Shown: positions 32,509 through 44,626, numbered from the stretch's first letter. The stretch is DNA of 64,000 nt from Haberlea rhodopensis (GCA_907163345.1 CAJQUN010000007.1:6834582-6898581), one strand, 5' to 3'. The notes: generated from the sequence alone by a model not told the origin. Program-made: numbers and translations.

Positions 32509-33236
32509 TCACACCTTGCCTGTTAAAGTCAAGTTAGACAAACATATATCAAAAGAAGAACCAAACACAGAAAAATCATCCATGAATACTTCTAGGAATT
32601 TCTCTATCATGTCATGGAATATGGCCACCATACATCTTTGAAAGGTAGCAGGTGCATTACATAATCCAAATGGCATTCGTCGGAATGCAAATGTGCCATA
32701 AGGACAAGTGAAGGTGGTCTTCTCTTGATCCTCAGGTGTAATTGCAATTTGGTTATATCCCGAATATCCATCTAGAAAGCAATAAAAATCATACCCTGCT
32801 AACCTCTCTACCATTTGATCAATGAAGGCAAGGGGAAAGTGGTCTTTACGAGTAGAATCATTTAACCTCCTATAATCAATGCACACTCTCCACCCCGTTA
32901 CTGTTCTTGTAGGTATTAACTCATTGTTCTCATTAGGGACAACAGTAATACCCCCTTTCTTTGGTACACATTGAATAGGACTTACCCATGAGCTATCAGA
33001 GATAGGATAGATAATACCTGCGTCCATTAGCTTGATAATCTCAGCTTTTACTACCTCTTGCATTTTTGGATTAAGACAACGTTGTGGTTGGACCACGGCC
33101 TTGAATGTGTCCTCCATAAGATTTTATGCATGCAGACCGATGGGCTAATTCCTTTAATATCTGATATCTTCCATCCAAATGCTTTCTTGTGCTCTTGAAG
33201 GACTTTCACAAGCTTTTCCTCATTATCACCTGTCAA
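32509..33236 (-). pseudogene. Athila reverse transcriptase
   Basis: On the minus strand, AEIIKLMDAGIIYPISDSSW, WVSPIQCVPKKGG, RVCIDYRRLND, GYSGYNQI, FRRMPFGLCNAPATFQRCM and the catalytic FMDD are all present and unbroken over about 200 residues. The upstream start (33236-33051) overlaps in another frame, and a shift near 32510-32530 separates it from the RNase H piece. The core is well preserved, so the captured copy was young. Confidence 0.9.
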
Positions 33237-33274
33237 AGATGAAGAAATAATAATTGGTAAAGATTTTTCAGCAT

Positions 33275-33763
33275 CTAAGAAAAATACTTGAGATGTGATG
33301 GAAGAGGTTTGAGCTCGAGAGTGGGTGACTCTTCAATTGATGGCTTTTGAGGTTTAATATCCCTTTTTCCCAACTCTCCAAGATTCTCAGTGGCTCGTTT
33401 CATGTAAGGACTGGTGTTGTTCATATAAGCTATACTCTTCATGTCTTCCTCGCAATGTTGCTTATCAGCTTCCACTAAGCATGCTTCCATGTTATCCCTG
33501 AATGTATCTTGCAACACCTCACTTGTCAGAACATCAATAATATCTACATTGAAACACATGTGTTCATCGTGTGGGTGTTGAAGTGCTTTAAAAACATTAA
33601 AAGTAACTTGATCCTCCCCTACTCGGAGGATCAACTTCCCTTGTTGAACATCGATGATTGTTTTTCCCGTTGCTAAGAATGGTCGACCCAAAATCAGTGG
33701 TGTCTCTGAATCTGCTTCCACATCTAGTACCAGAAAATCAACGGGAAAGATGAATTTATCCAC
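33275..33763 (-). pseudogene. Athila protease-like region
   Basis: On the minus strand, FPVDFLVLDVEAD and TPLILGRPFLATGKTIIDV are the usual second half of Athila aspartic protease-like domains, followed by a linker with LPSHLKY before the polymerase. The catalytic DSG-like motif upstream is not in this frame, so a frameshift lies near 33763-33850. Confidence 0.75.
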
Positions 33764-33850
33764 TTTGACTAAGACGTCTTCAATGATACCCCTGGGGTAT
33801 GTGATGGAGATCGGCTAATTGTAGTGAAACCTTAGTAGGTTTCGGCTCAC

Positions 33851-34882
33851 CTAGCCCCAACTTCCTTTCTCCGTCGCCTTTTCCTTAGTCTTATCCTTGC
33901 CTTCAGATGTCTCTCCAAGACTCTCTTCTGCTTCAGTTTGCGATCTTAGCTCTTTTCCACTCCTTAACTCAATGGCCTTTGCTTGTTCGTTTTGGTTCTT
34001 CACTGTCCCAATTGGTATCATGCCCTGCGTTCGTCCGGATATTAATGATGCGAGTTGCCCCACTTGCACTTCCAAGTTCTTTATGGATGCATCCTGAGTC
34101 GTCATCCTGGTTTCAGTTGATGCTATGAACTTGGCTATTAGCTCTTCCATACTCGGCTTATTCGACCCTCCCGGTTGTAGCTGTGGATTTAACACATTCT
34201 CTTTGTTGGTCCACCTAAAATTGTTGTGAATCCTCCACCCCGGTTGTATGAGTTTGAGTACAGATTGTTAGGATGCCTGCAGCCAGATGGGTAGAACGTG
34301 ATGTGGGCATCTCCTCAATAAATATTTGAAACGATCACACGCCTCGTATAAACTCTCGGGGTCGAATTGCCCAAACGTAGTGATATCGTTCCGCATCTTT
34401 GCCGTCTTGGAGGGAGGAAAGTACTTCGATAAGAAAGCTTTTGTCATCCCTTCCCATGTTGTAATCGATCCCGCAGGTAAAGAATTCAATCATGATTTAG
34501 CTTTGTCTCTCAATGAAAAAGGGAAGAGCCTTAACCTGATGGCATCGTCGGAGACGCCATTATGTTTAAACGTGTCACAGATCTCCAAGAAGTTGGAGAT
34601 GTGAGTGTTTGGATCGTCCGTGGCAGCTCCCACAAACATTACAGGGTGCTGTATCATTTGGATAATTGCAGGCTTGATCTCGAAGTTATTCGCCTGGATT
34701 GTCGGCCTAGTAATACTGGATAAAGATCCATGAAACGCTGGCTGTGCAAAGTCCATCATCGATCTCGGGTTCTGTGCCTCGTTATTGTCGGCCATTGCTC
34801 GAGCTTCTCGTAGTCTTCTAAGTAGAGTTCTCTCTATTTCAGGATCAAATGGCTCGAGAATGGGCTCCTCTCTTCTGAGCAT
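33851..34882 (-). pseudogene. Athila gag, two pieces
   Basis: On the minus strand the first piece (34882-34490) has MDFAQPAFHGSLSSI, NFEIKP, HISNFLEICDTFK and RLFPFSLRDKA. A TAA stop between the pieces precedes WEGMTKAFLSKYFP, FGQFDPESLYEACDRFKYLL and RRCPHHVLP (34489-34268). A further piece (34195-33851) gives MEELIAKFIASTETR and a glutamate/lysine-rich tail. This is the Athila gag layout, split by frame breaks. Confidence 0.85.
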
Positions 34883-35053
34883 GCACTAGAGAAATGGTTC
34901 CTGTACTGGATCAGAAAAAAGGAGACAACAACACAAATACAAAATCAAAAACAAGAACAACTAACTAAAACGAAAAAGAAAAATAAAAAATGAAATAATA
35001 CAAATTGGCTAAATTACAATTAACTAATCTCGTATGATATTATACAGATTAAT

Positions 35054-35070
35054 CCCCGGCAACGGCGCCA
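35054..35070 (-). other. Primer binding site (tRNA-Asp), second copy
   Basis: On the minus strand TGGCGCCGTTGCCGGGG, an exact complement of the plant tRNA-Asp 3' end including CCA. It is 6 bp from the LTR end at 35077. Confidence 0.85.
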
Positions 35071-35597
35071 AAAACTTGACCTCGATATTTTTAAACAAAA
35101 GATTTCAGAGTGTAACGCGATTCTGTACCGCAAGTGCACGGTTGTCAAGTTTTAGTATAGTTAAATGAAAGTAAGGGTTGTCGAATCCACAGGGACTAAC
35201 GTATAAGTACCAAATAAAACTAGAATAATTATATTTAGCCTACGATTAAAGAGGGGAGGTTAACAAATGTAAACTTATAATTAAAGAACAAAAATGAAAA
35301 CAAGAATAAATAAAATGAATGGTTTCCGGATATGCAAAGGAATTTCGCTCGAGAAATTTATCTTGCTCTTCGTTCAACTATGTTATCTTTAAAGATTCGT
35401 TTGAATACGCAATTACCAAACAATTGATTCTTAAGGTGAAATGTTTTCGTTATTATTCAATACACTCTCTCGAGCTGTATAGAAACTACTATCAAATTAG
35501 AACAAGCAACTCTCGTTCACTTATTTACTAATCCGATATTGCATAAATCTTCAAAACCTAGTTACTCTAAATCTCTCGATTCAAAGCGCTCACGTAT

Positions 35598-36729
35598 GTG
35601 TGCACTGACCCGATTTAGTCCTTTTAGTTTCTAATTTATCCCAAATCAGTCCTAAACGTTAAATGCACCGTTAAAACTAACTGGGAGGGGCTGAATCGGG
35701 TCACTTATAACTTAATGGACTGAATCAGGAATTGATGTAAATATGAGGGACTGAATCAGTAATTGACGCAAACATTAAGGACTGATTTTGATCATTAAAA
35801 AGATTGTGTGACTTAATTTTTTTAAAAATTAACTATTTTATAATAATTAATATGGATATTTTATTTATAATTTAGGCATTTTTCATAAAATTATTTTATT
35901 TAAATAATGATATAATATATTAAATTCTACATAACCATTTTTCGCTCAAACAAAATTAAAGAAAAATCAACAGCATATTGATATACAAAATATATTTTGA
36001 TGGCTAATTTAGTTATTAAACAAGATATATTTTGATTTCATTAAATTATGTCTAACTGATTTATCATTAATTTATAAAAAAATTATTTTATTTTTGGTAA
36101 ATTAAATAATTTTTTTGTTAAATTAAATAATATTTTTAATAAATTAACGACATTTTTATAATTATTTAATTTATCTTGTGAAAATTTAGTTTTTATGTTG
36201 AATTTAATACATTATATCAAAATTTAAATAATTATAAAAAATGTCATCAATTTATTAAAAAAATATTTAATTTATCATTAAATTATTTAATTTATCAAAA
36301 ATAAAATATTTTTTTATAAATTGATGACACATGTGATAGACATAATTTAATGAAGTCGAAAATATATCTTGTTTAATAAGTAAGCTAGCCATCGAAATTT
36401 ATGCTTTTGATTTTTTTTTTTTTTTTTTGTTTGAGTTAAAAATGGTTTATGTAGAATTTAATATATTATATCATTATTTAATTAAAATAATTGTACAACA
36501 GTTACCAAAATATTATAATTACAGTATCCATAATAATTACTATAATAATTAAAAATTTACTTTTTAAATAAGCCGAATTAGGCCTTGATATTTGCTTTCA
36601 TCCCCAATTCAGTCTCTTAAGTTTTAAGTGACTCGATTCAGTCTCTCTCCGTTAGTTTTAACGGTGCATTTAACGTTTAGGACTGATTTGTGACAAATTA
36701 GAAAACTAAAGGGACTAAATCGAGTCAGT
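35598..36729. repeat. Palindromic (foldback) repeat R2
   Basis: 1132 bp, almost identical to R1 and in the same direction. Differences are scattered substitutions and small indels (R2 lacks a short AAAGAAATAAGTCACATAATC-like stretch present in R1 near 31850). Its right end continues into the outer terminus up to 36791. The left end abuts Athila LTR sequence. Confidence 0.85.
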
Positions 36730-36792
36730 GCAAATAATATGGACTAAATCGGGAATGAGTGCAAACAATATAGACCATATCATGTTATCCCG

Positions 36793-37075
36793 CTTATATC
36801 TTTTAAACTGCACAACCCCAAATCGTCATGTTTTGATTGCTCTTATTGTAGAGACAATTTGGTTGCCTAGATTCCTTCTCCAAGTGGTTGTATGACCTTA
36901 ACTCATAATAATTGAACATGGGACTTTGACTCTGATTTCAATTATAGATCGAGTATTTGCTGTATTACCAAAAAACTATAGCAGATATAATGGTGTAACT
37001 CAAGTCTTTTGAACTGTACATTGATCTAAACACAATGTTTAGATCGCTCTTTGCTTGCTAACAATATTCTATAAT
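36793..37075 (-). mobile_element. Decayed TRIM element, truncated
   Basis: It follows the TRIM layout of 62561-62906. LTR-like phrases TCTTTTAAACTGCACAA (36795) and TCTTTTGAACTGTACA (37005) flank an internal part with GGGACTTTGACTCTGATTTCAATT, a decayed primer-site region. The left LTR is cut at the end of the palindrome composite. No coding capacity. Confidence 0.5.
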
Positions 37076-37371
37076 CTATGTATAAATAAATATTTAGATA
37101 TAAACAAAGTAGTATTAAGATGACACTTTCGCCACAACTCCTTCCATTGTAAAACACAACCAATACTTTGTCATTTTGCACGAGTCACACAAGAAGAAAA
37201 ACAAGAACGAACAAAGACAAAATAAATATATGTTTAGCCAATTTCACTGCCCAGTGATCCTATATATATATGCCATTTCCACAACCAAAAACAACTAACA
37301 AAAACTATTTCATCTCAATACATACAAAATCAAGACACAAGCTGCATTTGAATTCTTTTGATCAAATAAGA

Positions 37372-38718
37372 ATGACAAAAATGATCTTCCTCCTCACATT
37401 CATTATCTTCCTTCAAGGAGTTCTTGGTACAGTAGTTTCTAATTCAAACTTACTCTCCAAAATTTATAATGACATTCATGAATCTTAACCATGTGTTCTC
37501 TTGTAACAATGTGTATAGGGGAGCTAGTGTGTGAAGAATTGCCGGTTGGGATGTGCTCCTACTCAGTCACATCATCCGGGAAGCGATGCACATTGGAGAG
37601 TACATTCGACATCGATGATACAACTCCGGGATTCCAATGCAAGACATCACAGGTAACAGCCACTAACATGCACGAGTACATAGAGAGTGATGCTTGTGTG
37701 AATGCGTGCGGAGTCGACAGAAACTCCGTCGGTATCTCATCGGATGCTCTCCTAGAGACTCGTTTCACCAATCAACTATGCTCCCCAAAATGTTTCCACA
37801 ACTGTCCCAACATTGTTGATCTTTATTACAATTTGGCTCTAGCAGAAGGTGAATATCTATTTTCTTTCTTCATTTCCCTTTTTTGTACAAGTTATTACAA
37901 TCTATGGTGCTTTTTTAAGTGTCTATGTTGTTTCATATTGTTTGTGATTACTTGAAAAGGTCCTTCAGCTTATAAATTTAGGTGATTTAGTCCTCTGGCA
38001 CTAATTTATCGGTAAAGACTAACCAGAATAATAACAACTTTTGTCCCCTATAGTTGTGACTCTTATTTGAAAGTGCCATTTTTCCATTAGTTTTTTAAGA
38101 CAATTTTACATAATGGACCAAAGCATCTAAAATCCATAAATTAGGGGACCTTTTTGACACAATGCATACAAGATGAACCTAAACGACTTTTGGCCCCAAA
38201 AAATGAGGGGTTTTTGGCAACGAATCCCAATGTGTTACACCTCTCTAATTTGAAATAGACAGTTTATCCCCGTGGTTTGTGAATAGGGAAAACACCCATC
38301 CGTGTATGACTTGTGAGGGGGACAATGTTTGTTTGCAGACCACATGTGGTAAAATGTCTATTTACATATCACAGGGGGATAAAATGCTTCTTAATGATAC
38401 GAGAGAGCGGTAAATATAGTCAAATAACTAATAGATCATGTTAATCAAAAAATTAAATAGTTTAATCGACTTAACGTGATAATTATAATAATTGTCTATA
38501 ATAATTTGAGTTGAACGTCAATTTCCAAGATTGCATTACCTATAACTATTTCATTCGTAGGAGTCCTCTTGGACGAGCTGTGTAAGCTTCAAGAAACAAG
38601 CTCACGCCGATCAGTGATTCAGCTTCAAAGTTCAAGTGCAGCTGCTGCGGCTCCTACGTCGGCTGCGGCTGCTGTGGCGTCATCTGGGGTTGATTGTGCT
38701 CCACCACCAATGTACTGA
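37372..38718 (+). CDS. PAR1-family secreted protein, copy b
   Basis: Three exons: 37372-37426, 37519-37848 and 38561-38718, 180 residues. It is a tandem paralogue of the gene at 29178, with the same intron positions and phases. Exon 1 again encodes the signal peptide (MTKMIFLLTFIIFLQGVLG). All 11 Cys of copy a are kept. Shared motifs include VCEELPVGMCSYSV, CVNACGVDRNSVGISSD, CSPKC and CPNIVDLYYNLALAEG. The C-terminal tail is more Ala-rich than in copy a and ends DCAPPPMY. Intron 2 is 712 bp against 132 bp in copy a and contains an inverted-repeat insertion. No frame break was found. Confidence 0.93.
38256..38397. mobile_element. MITE-like inverted repeat in PAR1-b intron 2
   Basis: TTTATCCCCGTGGTTTGTGAATAG at left pairs imperfectly with CTATTTACATATCACAGGGGGATAAA at right, a terminal inverted repeat of about 25 bp. 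It lies in the extra sequence that makes this intron longer than its paralogue. Confidence 0.5.
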
Positions 38719-41386
38719 AGGGCCCATGTTATTTTTGGATATTTGATGTTGTAATTACTCATGATATATGTGATTTGCCTAATTTATTGAAGTTGTTTTT
38801 GCTTCAATTTTCCTTCCATTATCATTCAAATCCTAGTTCGAGTTGCAATATGTGCTAGTTGTCACTAAAATATTATAATCAACTCGATATATTTCGCACA
38901 ATAACCAACAATGGTAGAATACTGGTAGAAGTGTGCTTATATGTCCTTACAATGCAAAACGAAGATGAGTTTATAGTCTTCATTACAAAATCAAACTTAA
39001 ATCCTCAACCATCATTCTCTAGATTGCTACGAAACCTCCCTTCAAACGATCGACGGCCAGTTCGAGTCTTCTTTCTCACAATCGAATCGAAAAATTATAA
39101 AACAAAATTGAATTTATATGGAAATTATGAAATTAGTTTTGTGATTGTATTCAACTTCAAATTCACATTTCAAAGACAAAATAATGGAAATCCCAAAAAG
39201 TAGATGTTCTAATTTAATTTGGAAAATGTGGGCAACCATGTGTAAGCCCAGACCACTTAGCCCACCTTCTCATTAGCCCACACCCGACCTAACCGGAGCA
39301 AAATATGTCGAGCAAGATGATAGATAGTATAATACAGAAATATAATAAATTTCGAACCCCAAGTCACCATTTGGTACACTTGATGAATGTGTGATAAATC
39401 ATAATTTTTAATTATGCATCCTTCACTTATCAACAGGGGCGGACTTACCCTTGGGCGGAAGCCAAGTGCCCTCTTTGCTGAAAAACTTGCCCCTGCCAAA
39501 AACATTTATTTTTTATTACCTACAAAAAAAGTTTTTTTTTTAAAAAAGATTCATTTTACCCCAAAAAATTACAGTTTACCCTTAAAATTTACATTGTCCC
39601 CCTACTCCTAGAATTTGTTTTGCCCTCTATTTTTTATTTCAATATTTTTTCCGATCTCTTATCAAATTTCATGTTTCCGACCCTGCTTATCACACCTCAT
39701 CCATATACCAAACCGTGCCTAAAAAATATAAAAGTCCCGAAATTACGATTATTAATTGTTTCCTACATTACCATATATCGAAGAAGCCTAAGCAATATCT
39801 TAATATTTATCTAACTCACCTTCCGTATCATTCAAAACAAACTCATCTTCTTCTGGTTTCTCTTGGGGCAAATTACAGGGTCCGGGAATCTTTGAGGGAA
39901 GATTTTTAAAGTTATTTCGATTAAATTATTACAATATTAATGTTGAAATTACTTTATCTGATCACTTGATAAACCACTGATATTGTCCATCGTTTGGTTG
40001 CTATCATGCCAACCCTTTCTTGTCGAATAAATGGTTTTTTCCTTGACAACTTGTTAGGTGGTGGGGCAATTTAGCAAGATTTGAATTAGTCTATTGATGG
40101 ACAAAAATCATACTTAGCATTCAAAACTAGCCGCAACTAGGAAGATGAGATAACCTTTGGTTTCTAAAAAAAACTATAGTGCAAGATGTGTTATTCAAAG
40201 TAATACTGTATCATCGAGCGTTTGACATTTTACCAGAAGTTAGAGCTATTGATAATGAAGCAAACTAATCTTTTAAACAATACACATCAAGCCAAACACC
40301 GTGTCATGACCGCTCTTCTAGCTTTGACAATTATTGCTTCCAAATAATTGCACCCCCTGTGATCTATGAGAATCGAACATGTGACATTGGCTTTGGTATC
40401 AATTGTAGAATCAAGTATTTGTCACTTCACTAAAAGCTAGCTAATGGTATTGATACAACTCAAATCTTTTAAACTATAAAACTATCAAAGTGTCACGTTT
40501 CGACACGCTTACATCAGAGTCAATTATTACACTCCAATATATATTATATTATATTATTAAGTGGGTGTTTGTGATTGTTTTTCAAGACTGATTATGTATT
40601 TTTCAGATAAAAAAATAGATTTTGAGTGTTTTATTCTATTGTTTCTGTTATTGATTCTATAAAAATAAGTAGTTATAAGCAGAAGCAGATAAGCAGACAA
40701 GCGACTTTTTTCAACTTTAAGCAAAAGCAACATAAAAGTACTTTAAATAAGTAATTGCAAACACAAACTAAGTATGAAGCCGCTACTAACTTTGGTGTCA
40801 TGGTATGTTTTTATATAAGTATGAGAGCCCTATACCAATTGTTTTTAAATTTACATTAAAAACATACTTTTCAGTAGAGCATAAAGATCTTATTTTCTAT
40901 TTGAAATACAAAAAATCTAAATTCACGTTATTTACTATTTCAATTTAAATCAGCTAAAAAAAATTAAGAAAAAAATGTTTGTTATATGTAATTACAATTG
41001 TTCAACGATTGAGTTATAAAAAACTTGTAATAAAATGATCGTTATTTGGCAAAATTAAAGGAATAATAATTGATTTGGTAATAATTGTTTTCTATATTTT
41101 ATTGAAGTGCGATATAACGTTTGATTGAAATAATTGAAAATATTTTGAATAGGGATTTTAAGATTTATAAATAAAATTGTATTTTTTAAAAAAGTTTGAT
41201 ATAAACGATCAATTATATATTTTCCTATCACATTCATTTAGCCAAGGGATGGAGAAGGCTCTAAATTTGTATTCTCAATTGATTTAGAATTTAGGGAGAC
41301 ATTTCAATTTTGGTTCTTCATGTTTGTCTTCCTGAGAGCTCAATTCTAATAATGTGATTAATGATCACACAATAATTATTGTATTG
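38719..41386. other. Intergenic with transposon relics
   Basis: No gene. At 39428 the phrase AGGGGCGGACTTACC resembles one end of the small hAT-type MITE found at 55950-56120, but its partner end is not clear. A decayed TRIM lies at 40212-40510. The rest is AT-rich, with short poly-A and poly-T runs. Confidence 0.55.
40212..40510 (-). mobile_element. Decayed TRIM element
   Basis: It aligns loosely with the TRIM at 62561-62906. A GAATCGAACATGTGACATTGG block precedes a broken initiator-Met primer site (CTTTGGTATCAATTG), followed by an LTR with AACTCAAATCTTTTAAAC and ending CACGTTTCGACACGC. The left LTR (from about 40215) is more decayed. Confidence 0.6.
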
Positions 41387-42010
41387 TGATATCACCAAAA
41401 AGTGGGATTATCTTCTGATATCAGGGGTGAGCAATACCTCCATGTTTCTTCAATGCAAATAGTAACATCAATATTGCTTATGATCCTCACCTGGAATCAC
41501 GAAATAAACGAAAGAAAGGGGCCAGAAGTTTTTCCGACGAGTCCCCTCCGACGCTCAACTCAGGCGAGAAGATACGAGGAAGTATATACTTGTAAAGTAA
41601 GTAAAAGAGTTATGAATGAATGAATTGGTGCCCCAAACCTGGTATTTATAGGCGGAGAAGTAAGAGTTACCATGTAGCAAGGACTCCTTCCATGTTTATC
41701 CAAATCTTATCTGGATATGCTAAAATCTTGTGATACAATCAAATCCCAGATATTACCCCGCAGATCACGGACTTGCCTAGTTTATGGGACACAGTTCCCT
41801 TAAGAGCTAGGCCAATGAGCTCGGGTCCCAAAAGAGGTCGCCAAGCTGGTAGCTGGAGGGCGAATAGGTAGGGCGAAACATGTCGGCCCAACAGGTCGGT
41901 CCACCCAAGAGTTCGGTTGATAAGGCGATGTCTTTTGAAGTAAAACAATTATTATATAGCGGAGCCAGGTCGGCTCATCAGGTGATGGCTTCTTATTAAG
42001 GTGTATCACA
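41387..42010 (-). mobile_element. Tat 3' LTR
   Basis: 624 bp between TGATATCACC and GTGTATCACA. It aligns with the other LTR from TGATATCACCAAAAAGTGGG through GGGGCC, TTTTTCCGACG and TTGGTGCCC to the phrase CACAGTTCCCTT. The flanking five bases at left are TATTG; the far end is truncated, so no duplication can be tested. Confidence 0.85.
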
Positions 42011-42026
42011 GCCCTCCCTCCCAGTT
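42011..42026 (-). other. Tat polypurine tract
   Basis: On the minus strand AACTGGGAGGGAGGGC ends directly at the LTR start TGTGATACACC. Confidence 0.8.
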
Positions 42027-42361
42027 GAGCTGACGTCGTAGACCAGAAGTTCGTATGTGCTGGGTCAACCTGATGATCCAGCTCTTATAATATCCATAAT
42101 TTAGGCGGGAATTAACGGTTAATTCAAAAATCCGATCGTTGAGGGCATCTGTTCGTATTCCAAGGTAAATCCTAACCGTTCAATGCACCAGAGATCAACG
42201 GCCCTGATTTGAGGAGACCCCCCCTATATATATAGCATGTCTGATCCCCCATTATCTGATTTTGCAACTCTTGAAACAGATTAGCTCCGACCTCGTTTGC
42301 GTCATTCTCCATTTTTCTCTCTCTGAAAACTCCTAGGTACGTTTATTCTTAGCTGTTTTAT

Positions 42362-44420
42362 TTGAGAATGTCTTTATCCCCAGATCAATTATTTCCTTCC
42401 CCTCTAACTGATGTGGATCTTTGGGTATGGTTCTTTATCCCACAGGGCTTGCCCCCCCCGCCGAGGAAGTTGTCCAAACGGAGGAAGTTTTACAAACTGA
42501 GAAAGTTGTACGAACCGAGGAAGTGTTACGAACTGAGGATACCCAGGAAGCTGGGACATTGGCCGTGCACGAACTTCAGATTGCTAAGGCAAGCCCTCAG
42601 CGTAGATCGGAGTCTCCTCCGGCAATTATCCCTTGTATGAACTGTATGTTCCTGCTTTGGATGAGTCAAATGAGGCCCAAATACGCAAGCTCAGCCAAGC
42701 CCCTTCTGACCAAGAATTCATATTCCCCTCTTCATCCCAAAGGCCGCACCAACCTCCTGAGGGTTACTACACCTTTTACCGCGGGTAGCTGGAGGGGGTT
42801 TACGTTTTTCTCTGCCTGAGTTCTTTCAAGAGCTCAATACTTTTTATCAGCTTAACCTCAGCCAATTCTCCCCCAACTCCTTTCGTATTTTATGTAGCCT
42901 CGTATTTATTTTTAGGACGTTGGGGTTACCTTATGACAACCCCTCCCTTTTTTACTTCTTCCACATCAAGAGATCCGACGAGGGGCCTTGGTATGTGACC
43001 AGCCGACCTGGTTGTGCTTTTGTTGGGGGGTATCCTAATAAGATCAAAGATTGGAAGAGCTACTTCTTTTTTGTTAAACCTCCTCAGCCATGGGTATGTT
43101 GTACTGACTGGGTAGATCATCTCCCGGTTCTTCCCTCACCACCCAAAAATTTCAAAAAGAGCCCCCTCTTCCTAGATGTATGAGAGCCATTGAGGGTCAC
43201 TGCTTCAATTCATCTAAACTGTTGGTGGATGAGCTCATTTGTTTTGCTGGGCTGAGTCCGATCGATCTAACTTTGAGGGGAGAGCTGGTACTTGCTTAAG
43301 CAAACTTCAATAACTATTTTAAACTTCTAAGTATTTTTTGCTCGATCCGGCTGACCTCTTTATTTTTTTTGTCATTCAGAGGACGGAGTAATGAGCTCGC
43401 TAGTGCAGAAGGCTCTTCAAAAGAGGAAGCAAAAGCAAGTCCACTCCCAAGCATCTGAGGGAGCGACTATTGTGAATGTGGTAGCCGAGAGTCCTACCGT
43501 CGAGGAGGCTCCCCTCTCTAGGAAAAAGTGGGCTGAACCAGGGGGATCTGCAGGGTCCTTAGCCGTAGATGCTCATCCTGTGAGGCAAGTTCGAGTTTGA
43601 ACTGATCCTTCTGACCCCCCAGCAGCAGGTGAGAAAGGAAGTGAGCCAGCTCAGGTTGAGAGGCATGGTGAGAGGGTTATGGAGGCCTACCGAGGAGGAG
43701 TTAGGCTTGTTGGGGAAGGGCTGAACACAGTTGCCTTAGTTGTGGCTCGTGATCTAGCTAATACTGAGGACGCTCTCTACATGAGCCAACTGAGCCGGGG
43801 TGATCTCATCACCCATACGGGTAGCCATCTTACCGAGGCCATGCTCTTGATGGGGAGTTTACATCCCGGGCTTCGTTCATCCGAAGACAGTCTGTGAAAG
43901 ACACCAAGGTGTTTGAGGCTATATAGGACTCACTGGCCGAGGACAAATCCCTGCATGAGAAGGAAGTATCTGAGCTTAAAGCTCAGATCGACAGGAAGAC
44001 CATTTCGAAAGCTGAGGCCCGTTCCTTAATTGAGGCGTAAAAACGCCAGTATGAAGCTGATCTGCGGGAGGTTCGTAATGAGCTAGCACTGGCCAAAGGG
44101 TTTTTCCCCAGAGATTTTATCATTAATGCAACCTTCATTTTGCTCATTCATGGAGTTGTATTTAGTACCTCTAAGAAATATGATTATCCGCCGTAGCTGA
44201 CTCTGCTGAGCAGGAGCTTGCCAAGGCTCAGAAGGAGGCAGCCGAGGACAAGCAAAAATCCGAAGAGCAGGTCGGGAGAAGCTCCTAACTTTTGTTGAAG
44301 CTGGTTTCCAATGATGTGTCAGTCAGATCAAAGAGCAAGGTTGTCTCTTACCTGACGTCTCTTTAGACTTTCTAGATATAGAGAAAGTGGTTGCCACTCT
44401 CCCTCCTGACATCTAGATAT
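42362..44420 (+). pseudogene. Antisense ORF of Tat element (gypsy-type transposon family)
   Basis: Runs opposite to gag-pol between the 3' LTR and the repeat arrays. The best block (about 42920-43150) reads LPYDNPSLFYFFHIKR, GPWYVTSRPG and KDWKSYFFFVKPPQPW, matching the plant 'putative gypsy type transposon' family encoded antisense in Tat elements. Function is unknown. Upstream ORF pieces (42362-42640 and 42421-42819) are in different frames. A probable intron lies at about 43288-43379 (GTACTTGC to CATTCAG). Later pieces are Glu/Lys-rich and coiled-coil-like (43391-44300). Several stops make it non-functional. Confidence 0.75.
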
Positions 44421-44626
44421 GAGTTCCCCTTTTAAGCTCGCACTTCCTTCTTAATTTTTGTAACCTCCTCTTCTGATTTTAATTCCTTTTGTGCCTTTCT
44501 ATGTGTTCGGTTTTAATCATCTTGCTTAATTCGTATATTAATGAACATTTTGTACGCCAAGTAAAATCAAATAGGAGCTTGTATATTTATCTGGGCTTTA
44601 TTAATCAGTTACCTCAGCAAGGTAAA

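Larger units (their letters stand above)
32039..35597 (-). mobile_element. Captured Athila retrotransposon fragment
   Basis: On the minus strand: partial 5' LTR (35597-35077), Asp-tRNA primer site (35070-35054), gag, protease, reverse transcriptase and the beginning of RNase H, then it stops. Both ends are cut inside the retroelement at the palindrome repeats. The LTR lacks its first ~800 bp, and integrase and 3' LTR are absent. The identity comes from gag and polymerase motifs and the primer site. Confidence 0.85.
30835..36791. mobile_element. Composite: two palindromic elements bracketing an Athila fragment
   Basis: The outer left end (GGGTAATATATGATATGGTC) is the inverted match of the outer right end (GACCATATCATGTTATCCC). 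Inside each end lies a 1.1-kb near-palindrome: R1 30891-32038 and R2 35598-36729, in the same orientation and almost identical. Between them is 3.56 kb of Athila gag-pol. Each copy keeps its terminal extension only on the outside of the composite and loses it at the retroelement junction. No clear target duplication flanks the composite. Confidence 0.75.

Noticed and set aside
42926..43120. Minus-strand ORF inside the Tat antisense-ORF region
   Set aside because: Shadow of the plus-strand family block, which has the recognisable motifs.
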